DNA of 64,000 nucleotides from Combretum micranthum. Lineage: Eukaryota > Streptophyta > Magnoliopsida > Myrtales > Combretaceae. Positions 48,209-61,479 of the stretch are shown in pieces. The notes beneath the pieces were generated by a model that searched no databases, was not told where the DNA came from, and was given only the letters and a program-made list of their open reading frames with translations. The stretch spans positions 806,001 to 870,000 of the forward strand of contig JAMXBD010000237.1 in the NCBI GenBank assembly GCA_024138025.1, written 5' to 3'. The position numbers were made by a program, and so were the translations under genes. The first letter of the stretch is position 1, and each line of letters starts with the position of its first letter.

Positions 48209-48493
48209 CGTGAGCAAGAAATACAACATATAGCGTCTGCTATAGAATGTTACTTGAAACAATATAATGTAACAGAAGAAATAGCAGAAAAGGAATTTCA
48301 GAAGCAAATTATAGATGCTTGGAAAGATATAAATGAAGAATGTCTTGGTCCAAATGCGATGCCTATGCCTATCCTCACACGAATAGTTAACCTCGCTTGT
48401 GCAATGGATGTCTTATACAAAGAAGAAGAGAGCTACACTCATCCAAGAAACATGGAGAGTCTTGTGATTTCTTTACTTGTTGAGCCAGATTGA
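48209..48493 (+). CDS. Terpene synthase exon 7
   Basis: 95 codons including TGA at 48491-48493. It supplies the Glu of the NSE/DTE motif (REQEIQHIASAIECYLKQ) and the C-terminal helices to VEPD. A possible AATAAA signal lies at 48845. Confidence 0.93.
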   Translation, partial: REQEIQHIASAIECYLKQYNVTEEIAEKEFQKQIIDAWKDINEECLGPNAMPMPILTRIVNLACAMDVLYKEEESYTHPRNMESLVISLLVEPD

Positions 48494-49680
48494 TAGTGAT
48501 CATGATCTTTACTCTATCTGTTTTAATCTATTCGTTCAACAACTTATTATAATTCGATGAAATGTTTGCGTATGAATAGAGTTTTCAGAGGCTTCATGGT
48601 AATCTTAATGTAATAATGACTCTATGTGAGGCTTACTCATGTGGGAGTCTTTTAAAGTTTTTATTACTAACTATTTTGTATGATTTTTATCATTACGTGA
48701 GTTGTTTACTTACATCATCCATATAGAAGTCACCTTTAGATCGCATGTAAGTTTAGGTATTGTTATTATTTATGGTTTGTTTATTTTACCTTGGGGATGT
48801 TAGAGATAGTACAAATTGTCTTGTTAACATTATGAAACTTTAACAATAAATATTATTTTTATGGAAACCATCCAAAGTCATCTCTTTTATATGCCTTTCA
48901 TATCTTATAAATCTTTTTTATTGTGATGACAAATTCTAATCTTAGATCTTATTAATTTCAATAGAAAATATGGAGACAACTTATTTAATATTTCCCATTT
49001 AATTATTATGCTGTTAATTTATTAAGCAAATGATATATATTCATATCCATTGATTTCTCTTTCCCCCTTCTTCCTCCCCCCCTCCATTACCAAAATGTAA
49101 TACAAAACCTCATACTAAGAGGATGCACTTTTGAAAAAATACAAATGAATCTCTTATTAAAGTGTACTAATGTACATTTGCTTGACAATTTAACCATCCT
49201 ATCAACCAATTATATAAATATGGCTAAGTGTTGGATCATGAAGCTTTTTAAATAATTTTTCGGAAATATCATCAATTAAATCCTTCAACATAAATTAGGG
49301 TATGTGAAGGAAGATCCATAATTTAGTTTATCATTGAACACAACTAATGCACCTTAACTAATTTTAATCGAGATTTCCTCTAGCCTTTTGACTATGGTAC
49401 TATTAATCAACTATCATCGATTAAGCTTGAGCCAGTAATTTACCAATGATAATTTGAATCATTTTTTGTAATGCATCGAAATTTCATCAAAGCGTGTATA
49501 ATTGCCACATATAATACCTTGAGAATTACACACATGCTTCCTTAAAAGATTGTTTATGCCAAACATGGTTTTAATTACTGAAATTATTTAATTAGATTCT
49601 GGAAACAACTGGATTTATAATTGTAAACTAAGCCTTTATAAAAGCATTTCATAATCTACTCTCATCCGTAGATTAAGTTC
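48494..49680. other. 3' flank of the terpene synthase gene
   Basis: AT-rich; I see no gene and no repeat boundary until the LTR wording that begins near 49.7 kb. Confidence 0.45.
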
Positions 49681-49689
49681 CATAAACAA

Positions 49690-50016
49690 AATCATACCAT
49701 CAGCTATCCCATATATCTTGATGGAAAAATAAAGCTTTAAAACTTATTACAAGACATGGGCTCCATGACCAATCCTTAAAATAATAATACAAGTTTCAAA
49801 AATATAAATCTAATTTTAAAACAAAATAAATTAAAATACAAATATTCCAACGACCCTACTTCACTTCACTCCTCCAAAGCCTCTAGAATCACCCATACCT
49901 AAGTCATCATCATCACATTGATTCAACACCTAGAAAAAAGAAAACAGTGAGCCGAAGCCTACAATAGTAACACAGGCATATGCAAGGTGACACACACGCT
50001 TAAACTAATGCAATGT
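49690..50016 (-). mobile_element. Family-A-type LTR fragment, minus strand
   Basis: AGTGAGCCGAAGCC...GCAAGGTGACACACACGCTT matches the family-A LTR at 53260-53320 (ATGAGCCAAAGGCC...GCAAAGTGATTCACACATGC). At 49861-49929 a minus-strand frame (NQCDDDDLGMGDSRGFGG then TGA) follows the acceptor-like TTTTTTCTAG|GT, a decayed form of the acidic frame. It is interrupted at 50017 by a family-B LTR. Confidence 0.5.
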
Positions 50017-51248
50017 TGTCACCCCGAAGATACCCTAATAGAAGTAGACAAGTCACACTTGAATACTATCACTAGATTACCTTCGAAGAGCGACGTATTT
50101 TCCAAATAACAAAATCTTTTAGTTTCTTGCATAAGTAAGGATAAATATATGCAAGATATAAATTAGTAAATAACTGTCATCTCAATCATAAAAGTAGCAT
50201 AGATTATTACAAACCATGTAGTTTTTTTGCAACTCTCCACATACATAACTGAGAAGATAATATTGGCTAATCTATTAAAGGAAAAATATAAACCACTTAT
50301 CCTAAATAGAATCATAGGCTTCTAGCCTTTAAACCCTTATTAGAGCCATATTCCTGGAAGTAACTAACTAAGGTTGAAGCATAAACCTGAAAAGACTATT
50401 GGAGTGTGAGCAAAACCATGGCTCAGTGAATAATTAGACATATTACAAATCAAGCAAGTTATTAACAAATCATATGTGATGCAATTACTCAAACATATGC
50501 TCAGATACAAGCTTAGATGATCTAGAATCCAAACAAAAAAAAATATTTGCGCCCTCTTTTTAGGGTTGAAAAACAATTACTTTATGACCCACCTGCCCAA
50601 GAGAGACTAAGTTTATAGGAAAATCAACGATTTCTCGTTTTAGAGTTATCACTTTTAACTTAATAACTATTTTAACTTACCATTTCCTGTATCAATTCTT
50701 AGAAACTCCTTAAGTATTAATCATTTCAAATCGATACTATGGGCGGTGTTCTTCATTGCCATTTAGTTCCCATAGAACCGACGGGACAAAGAAAACCTTA
50801 GAAGAACTAACACTTTAGAAAAACCAAGCATTAATAGAGAACCAAAATATTAATACGTAGTAGGCTATCACCCATTTATATATGTAATGCAGTACGTGTA
50901 ATGCATGAGTAGGTTATTTAATAAATCAATAATTCTTACTCATGTTCATGGAGGTCATACATTACACACAATAATCATTATAATATTTCACATCATCATA
51001 CCTTTATATTATCACTTATGTAATGGTATATTATCAGTCATACAATTAGATCACAACACATTTCAATCAAAACAATCATATTTTTATCTTTGTATTACAT
51101 ATTCAACTAATTACAAGTACAAACAGTATAATATGACTAAGTTACTCACCTGCTCATAGTGACTAATCATAGAAATGTAAGGACCCACTATCACCCCTAT
51201 AATTAAAATAGACGATAACAGTTTCCTAATCACATATAACCTGTAGGA

Positions 51249-52491
51249 TTATATGATGACCTCTTTGCTTGCAATATGCATAGAAGACCGATGGTAGTTT
51301 CGGATTCTTCCACTCTTTAGATTTATGTCCAACTTGACCACATGAAAAAATACATTGGGAGTCCACTTACAATCGGATAACTCATGAAGACCATAACACC
51401 TAAAACATTTCTTTTCAAATGCAAGTGTAGAAGCTTTATATGTGGGCTTTTGATTTCCTTGTCGTCCCATGAAAGGCTTCTTTCCTTTACTGACACCTCG
51501 ATAACTATCATAAGATGAAGTGTAAGCAGGTCTCTTTCCCATAAATGCGGCTCTCTTTAATCTTCTGATTCTACTATCATTCTGGATTTGCTCCATTAGT
51601 AAAGCTTTGGCCACAATATCTGAGAAGGTATGTAACTTAAATTTCTTCATTCAATTCATTCTAAAAGTTCTAAACTTTCATTCTCTCATCCTGGTAAACA
51701 CCTCCAACAAAGAGCAACAGTCTACAAAATTCACCACAGTCTCCATCTATAGTCTTGCTCCCTTGTCTCAAGTTCAACCAATCAACTATCATCCTCTCTT
51801 TCACTGAATTTGGAAAATATTTAGTGAAAAATGTTTCCTTAAATGCATTCCATGATATAGGTTGTTGTAGATTTCCACTAGTTAATCTCCACCAATTGTA
51901 AGCGTCTTTCTTCATCATATAAACTGCTAAATCAACTTTATTATCTTCCGGTGTCCTACTAGCAACAAAGGTCTTCTCCAGTTCCTCTATCCAACCTTCA
52001 GCTACTATAGGATCGGTACTAGTGCCATCAAATTCTGGGACCATCTTGCTAAAATCATGTAACTTGATTTGGTTGGATTGATCATTTACAAGAGCAGCCT
52101 CATTTGGTCTCAGTCCTTGTTGATTACCTTGCTGCATGAGATGTTGTGTTTGCTGATACATCATCATTTGATACTGCTGCATCATTGCCATCATGTCCCT
52201 CATCATACCATACATAGAATTTGGATCACCAATGGGCATTTGTGGCATGGGAGGAATGGGTGGCATAGGTGGAGGTGGAGGAATCTGAGTTGGTGGAGGA
52301 ACTTGCGAAGCTGAAGCCGATGTAAGAGATAGAGTAGTCTCACCACTAGGTGTAGAAGATGAAGTAGGAGCAAATGTAGACGATGATTGTGGTGTTGGTA
52401 GCATACTTTCTCTATTATAATGTTGCCTAGTAGATCTCCTTAACTTGTCTATCTTTACAATTGCATACACATATTCAACACACACACACAT
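51249..52491 (-). pseudogene. Ty3/gypsy gag (retrotransposon capsid-like), broken
   Basis: The first frame (52491-51670, 273 codons) has a Pro- and Met/Gln-rich N-terminal region and then a Retrotrans_gag domain (about residues 160-260): KMVPEFDGTSTDPIVAEGWI, YNWWRL, FFTKYFPNSVKERM. The second frame (51650-51249) continues with LHTFSDIVAKALLMEQIQ, a basic linker and a zinc knuckle CFRCYGLHELSDC that lacks one residue of the CX2CX4HX4C spacing. A deletion or frameshift separates the two frames (loss after YQDERMKV). It would package retrotransposon RNA if intact. Confidence 0.85.
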
Positions 52492-52754
52492 ATATGTAAA
52501 TTTCTAATCACATGCAAAAATTATCAAATTAACATTCACATTCATATATAAAATAACAAACAATTTAGCAAACCATCAAATAAGCAACAAGTAATTAATA
52601 AGCAAGCAAACTAATAACAAGCATATGAAGCAAGCAAGAAAGCAAATATACACAACTATTCGAATAAACTTAACTTTTTTCTATATTACCTAATTGTGTC
52701 TAGGTCAAGTCTCAAACAAACTATTACAATTAGATAGACAATTAATCAAACATG

Positions 52755-52766
52755 GCTCTGATACCA
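52755..52766 (-). promoter_or_regulatory. Primer binding site, tRNA-iMet
   Basis: The minus strand reads TGGTATCAGAGCC, the standard iMet primer binding site of plant retrotransposons. It lies two bases after the inner LTR end (52769), which fixes the polarity of the element and the LTR boundary. Confidence 0.92.
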
Positions 52767-52768
52767 AC

Positions 52769-54363
52769 TATAAGGACCCGCTCTCAGCCTATAATTAAAA
52801 TAGGCGATAACAGTTCCCCAACCATATATAACCTGTAGGATTATATGTAAGGTTGTCTAAAAGAATTGTTTGAAGAATTGTTAATCTAATTCCACATAGT
52901 TAATATAATATAAACCATAATTTTTCAAAACTTTTAACAAAACACACTACACCATTATCATATTTCACAAAGGAAATAAACTTAAGTCATACATAGCTAG
53001 CTACATATATATATATATATACATATATTACATCCAAAGGCTTCTTACAAGCCTTAACAAAATTACATATAAAATCTAACTAAAACTTTAAATACTATCA
53101 CAAGACTAATATAACTAGTCTAAGACAAAATTTGGATTCCATCAAGTCTAAGGTCATCTCTAGTCCTCCAAATCATCAAGGAAATCCTCGAAATCGGTTC
53201 CATACCCCATACTCGTGTAAAACTCGTCAGATTCATCACCTGAAAATGGTTAAAATATGAGCCAAAGGCCCAGTGCGCAAGTAACAAATACAAATGCAAA
53301 GTGATTCACACATGCTTAAGCTAAATGCAAAATGCAACAACCAATAATTTATTATTCAATCTTTAGTTAGTTATACATCATGAGAGTATTCAAACTCCGG
53401 ACAACAAGGATCCAGTATCATGTCCGCCTCCCTGAGTGGTCCCTACTGTTCATACAGACTAGACAGCCCCACTTCCGGCGTAGCCTGTAATACTAGGGAT
53501 CCTGAGTAACACATCACGATGCTGAGGGGATTGATATAATTAGCTCGGATACTGATATCTCCTAGATAAATCTATCTAATAACAAGAAAGTACCATGCCC
53601 CCAATCTGAGCAAGGTGCCGCTCTTCGAACCAGATTCAATGGCGTAAAGGGACAATCAACACTCATTAATTATTAAAATATTCTTAATTTAGAGTAACTT
53701 GATTTAATTTTCATCCTAGCAATGGAACAAGCAAGTTACCGCGTACCTGAGATAGCTCGGGAACTGATGGGGTTGGCCGAGCGAGACTCTATCACTGATT
53801 AAGCTTTAGCTTGGAGTGATTTTGAATCCAAAGGCTTGTGGTAGATTTTGGTTTAGGGCTTACGGTTTTGAGATGGAAAGAAGAAAGAAAGAAAAGAAAT
53901 AAGAGAAAATCCGGATGGAAAAATGAGCTGCCAAAAAGAGACTCTAATTAATCTAATTTGAGGTCAATAATTATCTAAAGTTGACTTTTAAGGCATATTT
54001 GACTTAGGCTTAATTTGGCTAAATTTGGAATGCATTTGAGTTTAATTTGGGCTTTAAAAGTATGCTTAAACTTTGTAAAAATTCTATCATCCATTCTTAA
54101 ACAATTCACAAGTTATTTTATTAATTCTAAACATAACACATACATATTAATTTAAAAAAAAGACACACACATTCATTACACTATGCACACATTAATATAT
54201 ATAATACAATAATATTAATTTCATTTCGCTATACACATACAAAATGACACACATTCAACACATGCACTAATTATATAGTTCATGCACATATATCTCATTT
54301 CAAAATCATGTATCATTTCAATAATACATTAAAATATAAATTAGGAAATTCATAGCTATTTCA
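52769..54363 (-). repeat. 5' LTR of the family-A element
   Basis: The outer end reads TGAAATAGCTATGAATTT in reverse, matching the start of the solo LTR at 163. The inner end is TCCTTATA (mutated from TCCTTACA). Blocks TCTCGCTCGGCC, CCCGAGCTA...CAGGTACGC and GGTTCGAAGAGCGGCACCTT occur in the same order as in the solo LTR. Confidence 0.85.
53160..53237 (-). other. Acidic reading frame, family-A type
   Basis: The minus-strand frame of 25 codons contains MGYGTDFEDFLDDLED then TAG, after the acceptor-like CATTTTCAG|GT. By codon comparison with the frame at 2616, eight differing codons are synonymous, and several replacements are conservative (E/D, S/T). Confidence 0.55.
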
Positions 54364-56000
54364 AGTAATATGCTGGAAGGTCTTCTATAATATCAAGGTT
54401 ACCTAGATGAATAAAAATATTCATCAATAAAACATAGATTATATAACTAAACTCCTATAAGTGTCTAGTATCCTATATTGATATGTGGCTTGGTTTCTAT
54501 TACTTATTTTGGTCCATTAATGGTCTTACAATAACAATTATTATTTAACATTTATTTTCATTTTGCTTGTCTTGATCTTGTTAGATATTTATATACATTT
54601 ATCTGGTATTCGAAAAATTAATATTTAACAAACCTATATTTTATAGTGATTATTACTACTCTTATATTATTCTCTAACTGACCTATTATAGTAACTTATA
54701 TTTGTTTACTATTGTTTAGTGTTGTCGCGTTTCTCTGGATTCATTTTATATAATTACTTTGTCATTTTTAGAAGTCACATTATTCATAAATTTAGCTTGT
54801 TTTAATTTCTATTCTTATCTATTTATCTATATAAAACCATTATTTAATAATTACAGTTACCTATAATACTTAATATTTCCTATAGCTTTTAGGGTTTTAG
54901 AAGTTATCAAATATTAAACATATTATTATTCTAAGTATTTGTATTTATTTATTTTCTTAGTAAATTATGTTTTGATATATATATATATATATGTCTATTA
55001 TTATTTGTTTATATATATATATATATATATATTCTGATCGTATAAAACAGATTTCAGGCAGAGGAGTTAAGTATATACGCCGGCTCCAATGCCACCTGCA
55101 TTTATGCCTAGATGCTGGCATTCTTAGGTTTTACATTTTATTTTGTATCAGGTTACGCTGGCTTGTAGGCCGCCAGCTTTACCTCGTACACCGGTTAATA
55201 CACTACCGGTGTAGTATTGAAGTTGGCCGGCGTTTGTTTCATTTTATGTAAAAATAAACTTTATGTAGCTTCTATTCCAGACTATACGGTCATTTACGCC
55301 GCTAGCCTATCCTTGTACGCTGCCGGCATATGGGTATATGCTACTAGTGTAGAATTGGCGTTGGCACTGTTCATCATCTTCTCCGATGAACCAGATCATA
55401 TTTCTTCAATTTTCTACGTTATAATCATTCCCATATCATTCCTAAGTGTTTATATGTGATGTATATCTATATATATCAACTCATAAAGCATCAACATGTA
55501 TGTGATCTTAAATTTTCGAATTTGGAAAAGTGCAACTAGGGTTTAGGATAATTTTCCTTATTGAATCCGGTTTGTGAGTTGTTGAAGCTTAGATTTGTAT
55601 TGGCTGGGATCCTAGGGATGTCAAAACAAGTTTTAGATTATTACTTTAACAAGGAACTAACTTAAACTAAATTAACTTGCCTTGGAAACCTTGCTCAAGT
55701 GTTTTAACGAAGGGGTGTTTCTTGATCCGAGCTACTAATGTTTGTGACGAGTTTGGTTCAATTTTAGGGATGGTTTGGTCGTGGTTTATGTGATAGTTTG
55801 AACTGGAGAGTTGGAGATTTTATTGTTCTTGTTTTTCTTGTGTATAAATAAGCATTTATATAGAAGTATAAGGAGAAAAGAAGAAGAAATGAGGCAGTTG
55901 TTCATGTGCGATTTGCACCTGAATTTCTCCAGCTTCTTCCACTGTTTCACAACTTGTTTTTGCTTCATTTAATGAGTAATACAGCTGGCCAATTATGAGT

Positions 56001-57010
56001 GGAGTGTGTATTGTTGACTAAAAGAGGACAACATGGAACAATAATAAGGAGGATTTCGGCTTGTATTCATCCGAGAAAACAAGGCCACAATTCTCTCCTC
56101 TTGCACCGAAATTTCAAATGGATTTGGGGAAAATATTATTATATTTGTTTAGTTAATAATTATCTTAGTTTTAGGGTCATTCATTAAGCTATTCAGGTAT
56201 AAATATGTCGTTTATTTTGAGAATTTTCACCCATGGTTTGCGTACAGAGAAGCTCCACAATTTATGAGAAGATACAAGAACGTGAAATGGAAATAAAAAA
56301 ATTGTAAGGAAGTTAGGATGTATAGAAATATAAAAACAAAGAGAAGATGATGAATTTATAACCAACAACTGTATAAGGAGTGACGAAAAATATGACCTTG
56401 TGAAAAAAGTTAATTTTGTGAGTCCAAGTGATATGTATGATAAATACTGATTCGATAATATTTTTGGATAAAAATTTACATATTAATGATATTAAATATT
56501 CTGAATACTATGGTATACATAGAATTTTTAGTTTAACACTTTTACTTTACAGCTTTTATACTTACTATCGTAAATTTTATTTTATCTATTTAAAAGTTTT
56601 ATTTTAAGGTTCGAAACCATGGAGACCAACTACTTATAGTTTCAATCTAGAGTGTCAGTTAGATTCAAAATCAACTATCTATTTTCTATTTTATATTGCT
56701 ATCTATTTTTATTTATATTTATGTGAAAAATCTTGGAGTTTACAAATGTAACAAAAAATAGTTGATTATCTTTTAATTAAGTAAGACAAGCAATCGATCC
56801 TATGAACGTAAACTAAACTATGTTACTTCCTTCTAAGCATAAGCAAATATTACATCAATACTTTTTGCTCTATTAGCTACCCGTCGAGCCACTTATGAAT
56901 TGCCATTGCGTCATGATATACTATTGCATCATATTAGGAGGTAGCATAAGTGCCTAACTATCATGCCTGGCTCTGAACAAGGTAGTTGCTTTTAGACTAA
57001 ATTAAATGAA
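56001..57010. other. AT-rich spacer, no gene recognised
   Basis: Probably the outer part of the surrounding LTRs (a GCTCTGAACAAGGTAGTTGC near 56970 is like family-A wording), but I cannot set boundaries. Confidence 0.35.
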
Positions 57011-58530
57011 AAAGCACAAGTGTCACTCAATTATTAGGTTGTTTTTATGTTTTAGTACATTAGGAATCCTCATTGTCATTATCTCTTTATACTTTCGGCA
57101 CTCAATTCCTGTTTTAAGCCTTAGAAACTCCACTGAGTGTTAGTCATTTCATAGCGATACCATAGGCGGTGTCCTTCATTACCATTTAGTTCCTATGGAA
57201 CCGACAGAACAAAGATAATCTTGCGTAGAACTAATAGCCTCTTGCCTAGAAAAACCAAGCATTACCAGAGAACTGAAATACTAACACGTAGTAGGCTGCC
57301 ACATTTAAATGTAGTTTATGCAAATTATGCTATGCATGTCCATTTCATTTATAGTACCAGTAGTTGTTAATCAAGTTTAAGGCGATCACACCATTTAAAC
57401 AATCATCAACATATTTCATACAATATTATCATACAATAGTATTATCACTTAAATTATGATAATTTGGCATTCAATCATACCACACATCATGCATTATTCC
57501 TAATCTCGCATATATCAATTGAATATATATTATTCCAAATGCAACTATACTACAAGCACAAACAATGTAATAAAGTTAAGTAACTCACCTGTGGTCCTTG
57601 CTAAATCGTTGTATAAGCTACCAGAAATACGAGAATTGATCTATTTGCCTATGAAAGAAAATAACAAAGATTCATTATTGGACTATTTCTGTAAGAGAAG
57701 TCTTCCTAGAATTAAAGGCGCTGATCTCAATCGCCGAATATCAAACTAAGCCCGTTATATTAATTACTGCATCGTTAAATAATTTAATTAAATCCTTATA
57801 GGTGACTAATTATTCTGTATCGGTATTTGATACAATTTTTATTAAGGTTTTAATCACTAAAGAATATTTATCTTTTATTTGTTTTCATTTTGCTTCTCTC
57901 GATTTTAGTGGCTATATATATATATATATATATATATATTTAAGGGGTTTGTCTTTTCCTTAAGTCCTACTGCTTTTAGTAGAATTTTTTTTTTTATTAA
58001 TAATTTTTCTGTCAACCTTATCTATCTCTTAAATTGGTATTTTTATTTATTTAAGGGTATGTTATATTTTCTATAAAATCGTATGTCTATGGAGTTTAGA
58101 TATATCAAATTTTTATTATGCTTCAATTTATTTTTATCACAAAACAAGCTAAGTTTATTAATATGATATTATTAATAATAATAGTTTTTAAATATTAATA
58201 TCAATATTAGTAATAAATACAAGTATAATAATAACAACAAGTTTCATACTATTAGTAAATAATAATATTAGTGACAAATAATAATAGTATTGATGATAGT
58301 AAAAATAATAACAGTATTGATAATCCTAATGATTCTTGATGAAAACATTAATAATATGGAATACTATAATCAGTAGTATTGATAATAGCAATAGTCCTAA
58401 TTATATTAATAGGAATTGTAATATACAGAAATAAAGATGAAAATATAATGAATTATAAATCGTGAGATGATATAGGATAAGTTTAAGGTCAAAACAAGTA
58501 AATTATAAAAGTTTAAGTCTGGTTATATGA
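57010..58530 (-). mobile_element. Family-B LTR fragment, minus strand
   Basis: AGAAACTCCACTGAGTGTTA, ACCATAGGCGGTGTCCTTC and ACACGTAGTAGGCTGCCAC match 37550-37730 of the solo LTR in the same orientation. A degenerate acceptor-exon-donor segment (57600-57650) corresponds to the acidic-frame position, but the frame is decayed. The rest is AT-rich with a TA microsatellite (57914-57941). Confidence 0.55.
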
Positions 58531-58534
58531 CAAA

Positions 58535-61469
58535 TATTAAAGTTCGGATTTCTGCAATTTTTTGATAGATTGTACGCCGCCTCCTGGAGAATTTACACCG
58601 CCGGCGTAGGGCTTGGATTTGCCGGCATATGTAATAGAATCGGAGTTCTGGGAATTCAAAGCCCCGATGAACGCTGCCAGCGCTCGTGTAAATTTTGCTA
58701 ACGTAGGGTATACGCCGGCAAGATCTACACGTACGCTGCCGACGTAGGGCCGGTGTATGACCAAATTTCTATAAATACGAGACGCAAAAAACAGTTTCGA
58801 CAGAAATTTGTTTTATCTTTTTCTCCTTCATATAAGAGAGTTTTGGAGTGTTCTTGGAGATCTAGGCTTGGAAAATCATACGGAAGGTGTTTCGATCCAA
58901 AGTAAGTGATTTTAACATTATCTTGTGGATTAAATATGAATTTTGTATGAGTTTGCTTAGGGTTTTGTTGTGTTCTTGAAGGAAAAAATGTGGAAAAGAT
59001 CTAGATCTTGGATTTGATCTGCCTCGGTTGGATAAGAAGTGAGTGTTGTGATTAAAATAAGTAAGTATAATATTCTATAAGATTTATACGAATTTCATGC
59101 AACTTCTAAGGATTTTGTGATTGTTTGTTGCATGAGGAAACCCTAGATTTGTTGGGATCTGAATTTATGGAAGTGAGTTGGATTTTGGTGATCTAAATCA
59201 GTAAGTTGTCGTCTTTTTTGATGGAGTTGAATAATGTATGGTTAGATGATCATTATGTGCTCTTATTGTCATATAATATTAGGTTTTAAAGGATTATCAA
59301 ATTCTATAAATTGTTGTGAGAGATTGATCGGGTTAGACAGTGCAACTTGATAATTTTCTTTGTCAGGTTAGGATTTTAGGAGTTGTAGTACATTAGGATT
59401 TGTTTATATCGTGTTCTTATATGTTATATATAAATGTATATTGTTGACAGGAATTTGGAGATTTGAGTTTGTTGTTGAATTGTTAATATTGATTGAAGTG
59501 TTGTGGAGATTCGGGACATTTGGTTATGGTTAAGTGTAGTTGATAAAGGATTTAAAGGAGATATAGATTGGAATTTCTTGAAATTGAAAAAGGTATGACC
59601 AATCCTTACTTGCTGTTTTTGCCTGTAAGTTTAATATTGATTGGCTTGTAGGAACAGAATTTCTTAATAAACTTAATTGTTATTCGGGTTAATAGTTGTA
59701 TGATTGATTGTGCTTGGCCTTAACCAGTAAAGACCTGACAGACAGTGATACTGGTGAGGCACCTTGATGATCTTGGTGTGAGGTTGTCCTTAATGGACTC
59801 GTGCCTTGATATGATTCCGGTAGAATTAGGTTTCTAGATTCGAAGGGTTTGGGGAGTACCCACTCATCCATATATGTATATGATTATTATTTTCAAAAAG
59901 TTGTTTGATTTTCAATGGAGTCTAAGTAACTCCGAGTTCAGGATTAGAGTATACTTAATACTGGACTGTATTGTTTTGTTGGCTTAAGAAAGATAATAAT
60001 GATTGTTTGCATTAGTTTAAGCTGCATGAATTATATGTCTTTTATATGTGCATATGCATTTGTTTTTGGATTGGAGTTATCGTACTGGGCGTCGCCGCTC
60101 ATTTTTTTAAATTTCAAGTATAAGTGAAGAAGATATAGTGTATGATCTATCCGGTTATGATTTATTCTTTGATAGTGGGGATGGCGATAGTGGACCCGAC
60201 TACCCAGCCGAGAGTTAGACTTCATATACCAAGTTTCTAAAAAAAGACATGTTCTGATCATAGGTTTTGAGTTAGAAGTTTTTATTGGTTTTACGTGCAA
60301 AGCTTTTAATGTAAACAATATTTAGTTTTTGTTGAATTTGTTGACTGTGAAGTCAACTTGGATTTTTATGTTTGAACAAGGAGTTTATGTTTTATTCAGT
60401 ATGAGCTTTTTTTTAGTTTTAACAGGTTTGGTATTATATGGGTTTATGGGTATTGTTTGTTGTATGAGACATTGATTACCAAGTCACTCTAATAATAATG
60501 ATAACAGAATTATATATGACTATATTGTTTGTGTAACATGATTGAATGTCTGTACATTGGTTGATCACCTTCAATTTAATTAAACTACTAGTACCATAAA
60601 GAAAATTATACATGCGTTGCATATTTTGCATAAAGTAGCATTTGAGCAAGTGGTAGCCTACTACGTGTTAGTATTTTGGATCTCTGATAATGCTTAATTT
60701 ATGTAGGCAAGAAAGCTATTAGTTAATCGTAAGATTACCTTTGTTCTGTTGATACCATAAGAACTAAATGGTAAATGAAGGATGCTGCTTATGATATTGC
60801 TTGGAAATGACTAACACTTAGTGGAGTTTCTAAAGCTAAATGAATGTTAAGACACAATAAATTCAAAAAGACAATTAAATTGAGCACTATTGTTTCTTGA
60901 TGGCTTAGTCTCTCTTGGGTAGGTAGGTTATAGATTGTGATTCTTCAACCCCGATGAGAGGGCGTAAATCTTCATCCTATTTGGATTCTAGGTTATCCAG
61001 GCTTGTATCATATGATTGTTAAATAACTTGTGTGTTATGTAATAAGTTATGTTTATTCACTGAGCTCATGGTTTGGCTCACATTCCATAGTCCTTTCAGG
61101 TTCACATTGTGATCTTGGCTCATTACTTTCAAGAGTATGGTCCCGATAAGAATTTAGAAGCTGGAAGCTTAAGGAATAATATAAGATAAGATTATGTTTC
61201 TATTTTTAGTTGCAAGTATCTTGCATTAGAAACTTTAGTTATGTATTTAGAGAACTTTATGAAAATGTTATGGTTTGTAATATTATTTTTATTCTTAAAC
61301 TTGGGATGACAGTTATTTCCTAATTTATGTCTTATATGTACTTATCCTTCTTATCCAAGCAACTAAAAGATCTTGTTTATTACAAATATGTCATTCTCAG
61401 AAGGTAAACTAGTAATAGTATTCAAGTGTGTTTTCTATACTACTACTAGGATACCATAAGGGCATTACA
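58535..61469 (+). mobile_element. Long LTR related to family B, plus strand
   Basis: It ends ATAAGGGCATTACA (61469). CTACTACGTGTTAGTATTTT, CTAACACTTAGTGGAGTTTC and TCAACCCCGATGAGAGGGCG match family-B LTRs in reverse. In plus order it has a GC-rich block with GCCGGCGTAGG words (58570-58760), a TATAAATACG box (58771) with leader, a donor-like AAGTAAGTG (about 58898) and an acidic frame (60123-60218). The 5' boundary is uncertain, since it follows an inverted family-B fragment. Confidence 0.55.
60123..60218 (+). other. Acidic reading frame in the plus-strand long LTR
   Basis: A 31-codon frame: SEEDIVYDLSGYDLFFDSG, then GDSGPDYPAES and TAG, after TTTTTTTAAATTTCAAG. It is longer than the other family-B frames but in the corresponding LTR position and equally rich in Asp and Glu. 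Confidence 0.4.
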
Positions 61470-61479
61470 GGAACAACTA

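Larger units (their letters stand above)
41500..48493 (+). pseudogene. Sesquiterpene synthase (TPS-a type), seven exons, one-base frameshift in exon 3
   Basis: The family converts farnesyl diphosphate (Mg2+-dependent ionisation and cyclisation) to a sesquiterpene in the cytosol. Exons: 41500-41637, 43680-43944, 45459-45833, 46534-46752, 46875-47013, 47124-47366, 48209-48493. All introns are GT-AG, with phases 0,1,2,2,0,0 as in plant TPS genes. Counting the missing base, the product would be 554 residues, normal for TPS-a and with no plastid transit peptide. Visible motifs: RQ-x8-W (22-32, for the usual RR/RP), RDR (275-277), DDIYD metal site (312-316), DDIVSRKRE as NSE/DTE motif (454-462). 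Loss of one base in exon 3 gives TAG at 45578, truncating after 174 residues, before the active site. Everything downstream is intact, so inactivation is very recent or the base is a sequencing error. The wording is closest to germacrene-type synthases; the product cannot be read from sequence. Confidence 0.9.
51176..54363 (-). mobile_element. Family-A Ty3/gypsy element, internally deleted
   Basis: Flanked by AGAAA (51171-51175) and AGTAA (54364-54368), a target duplication with one mismatch. In element order: 5' LTR 54363-52769, iMet primer binding site, gag, and then only the last ~80 bp of an LTR (51256-51176, TGTAAGGACCC reversed). Protease, reverse transcriptase, integrase and most of the 3' LTR are missing. 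The 5' LTR (1595 bp) is much shorter than the solo LTR at 163-3067 and lacks its GC-rich block. Confidence 0.8.
50017..56000 (-). mobile_element. Family-B LTR, minus strand, split by a nested family-A element
   Basis: It begins TGTCACCCCGAAGATACCC (50017) and runs to 51175, then resumes at 54364. The two halves join to match the family-B LTR at 62759 across GAGCAG...GAAGACCTTCC. In element order it has a TATATAAATG box (about 55860), a GC-rich block with GCCGGCGTA words (55400-55070) and the acidic frame split by the insertion. The far boundary is not resolved. Confidence 0.65.
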
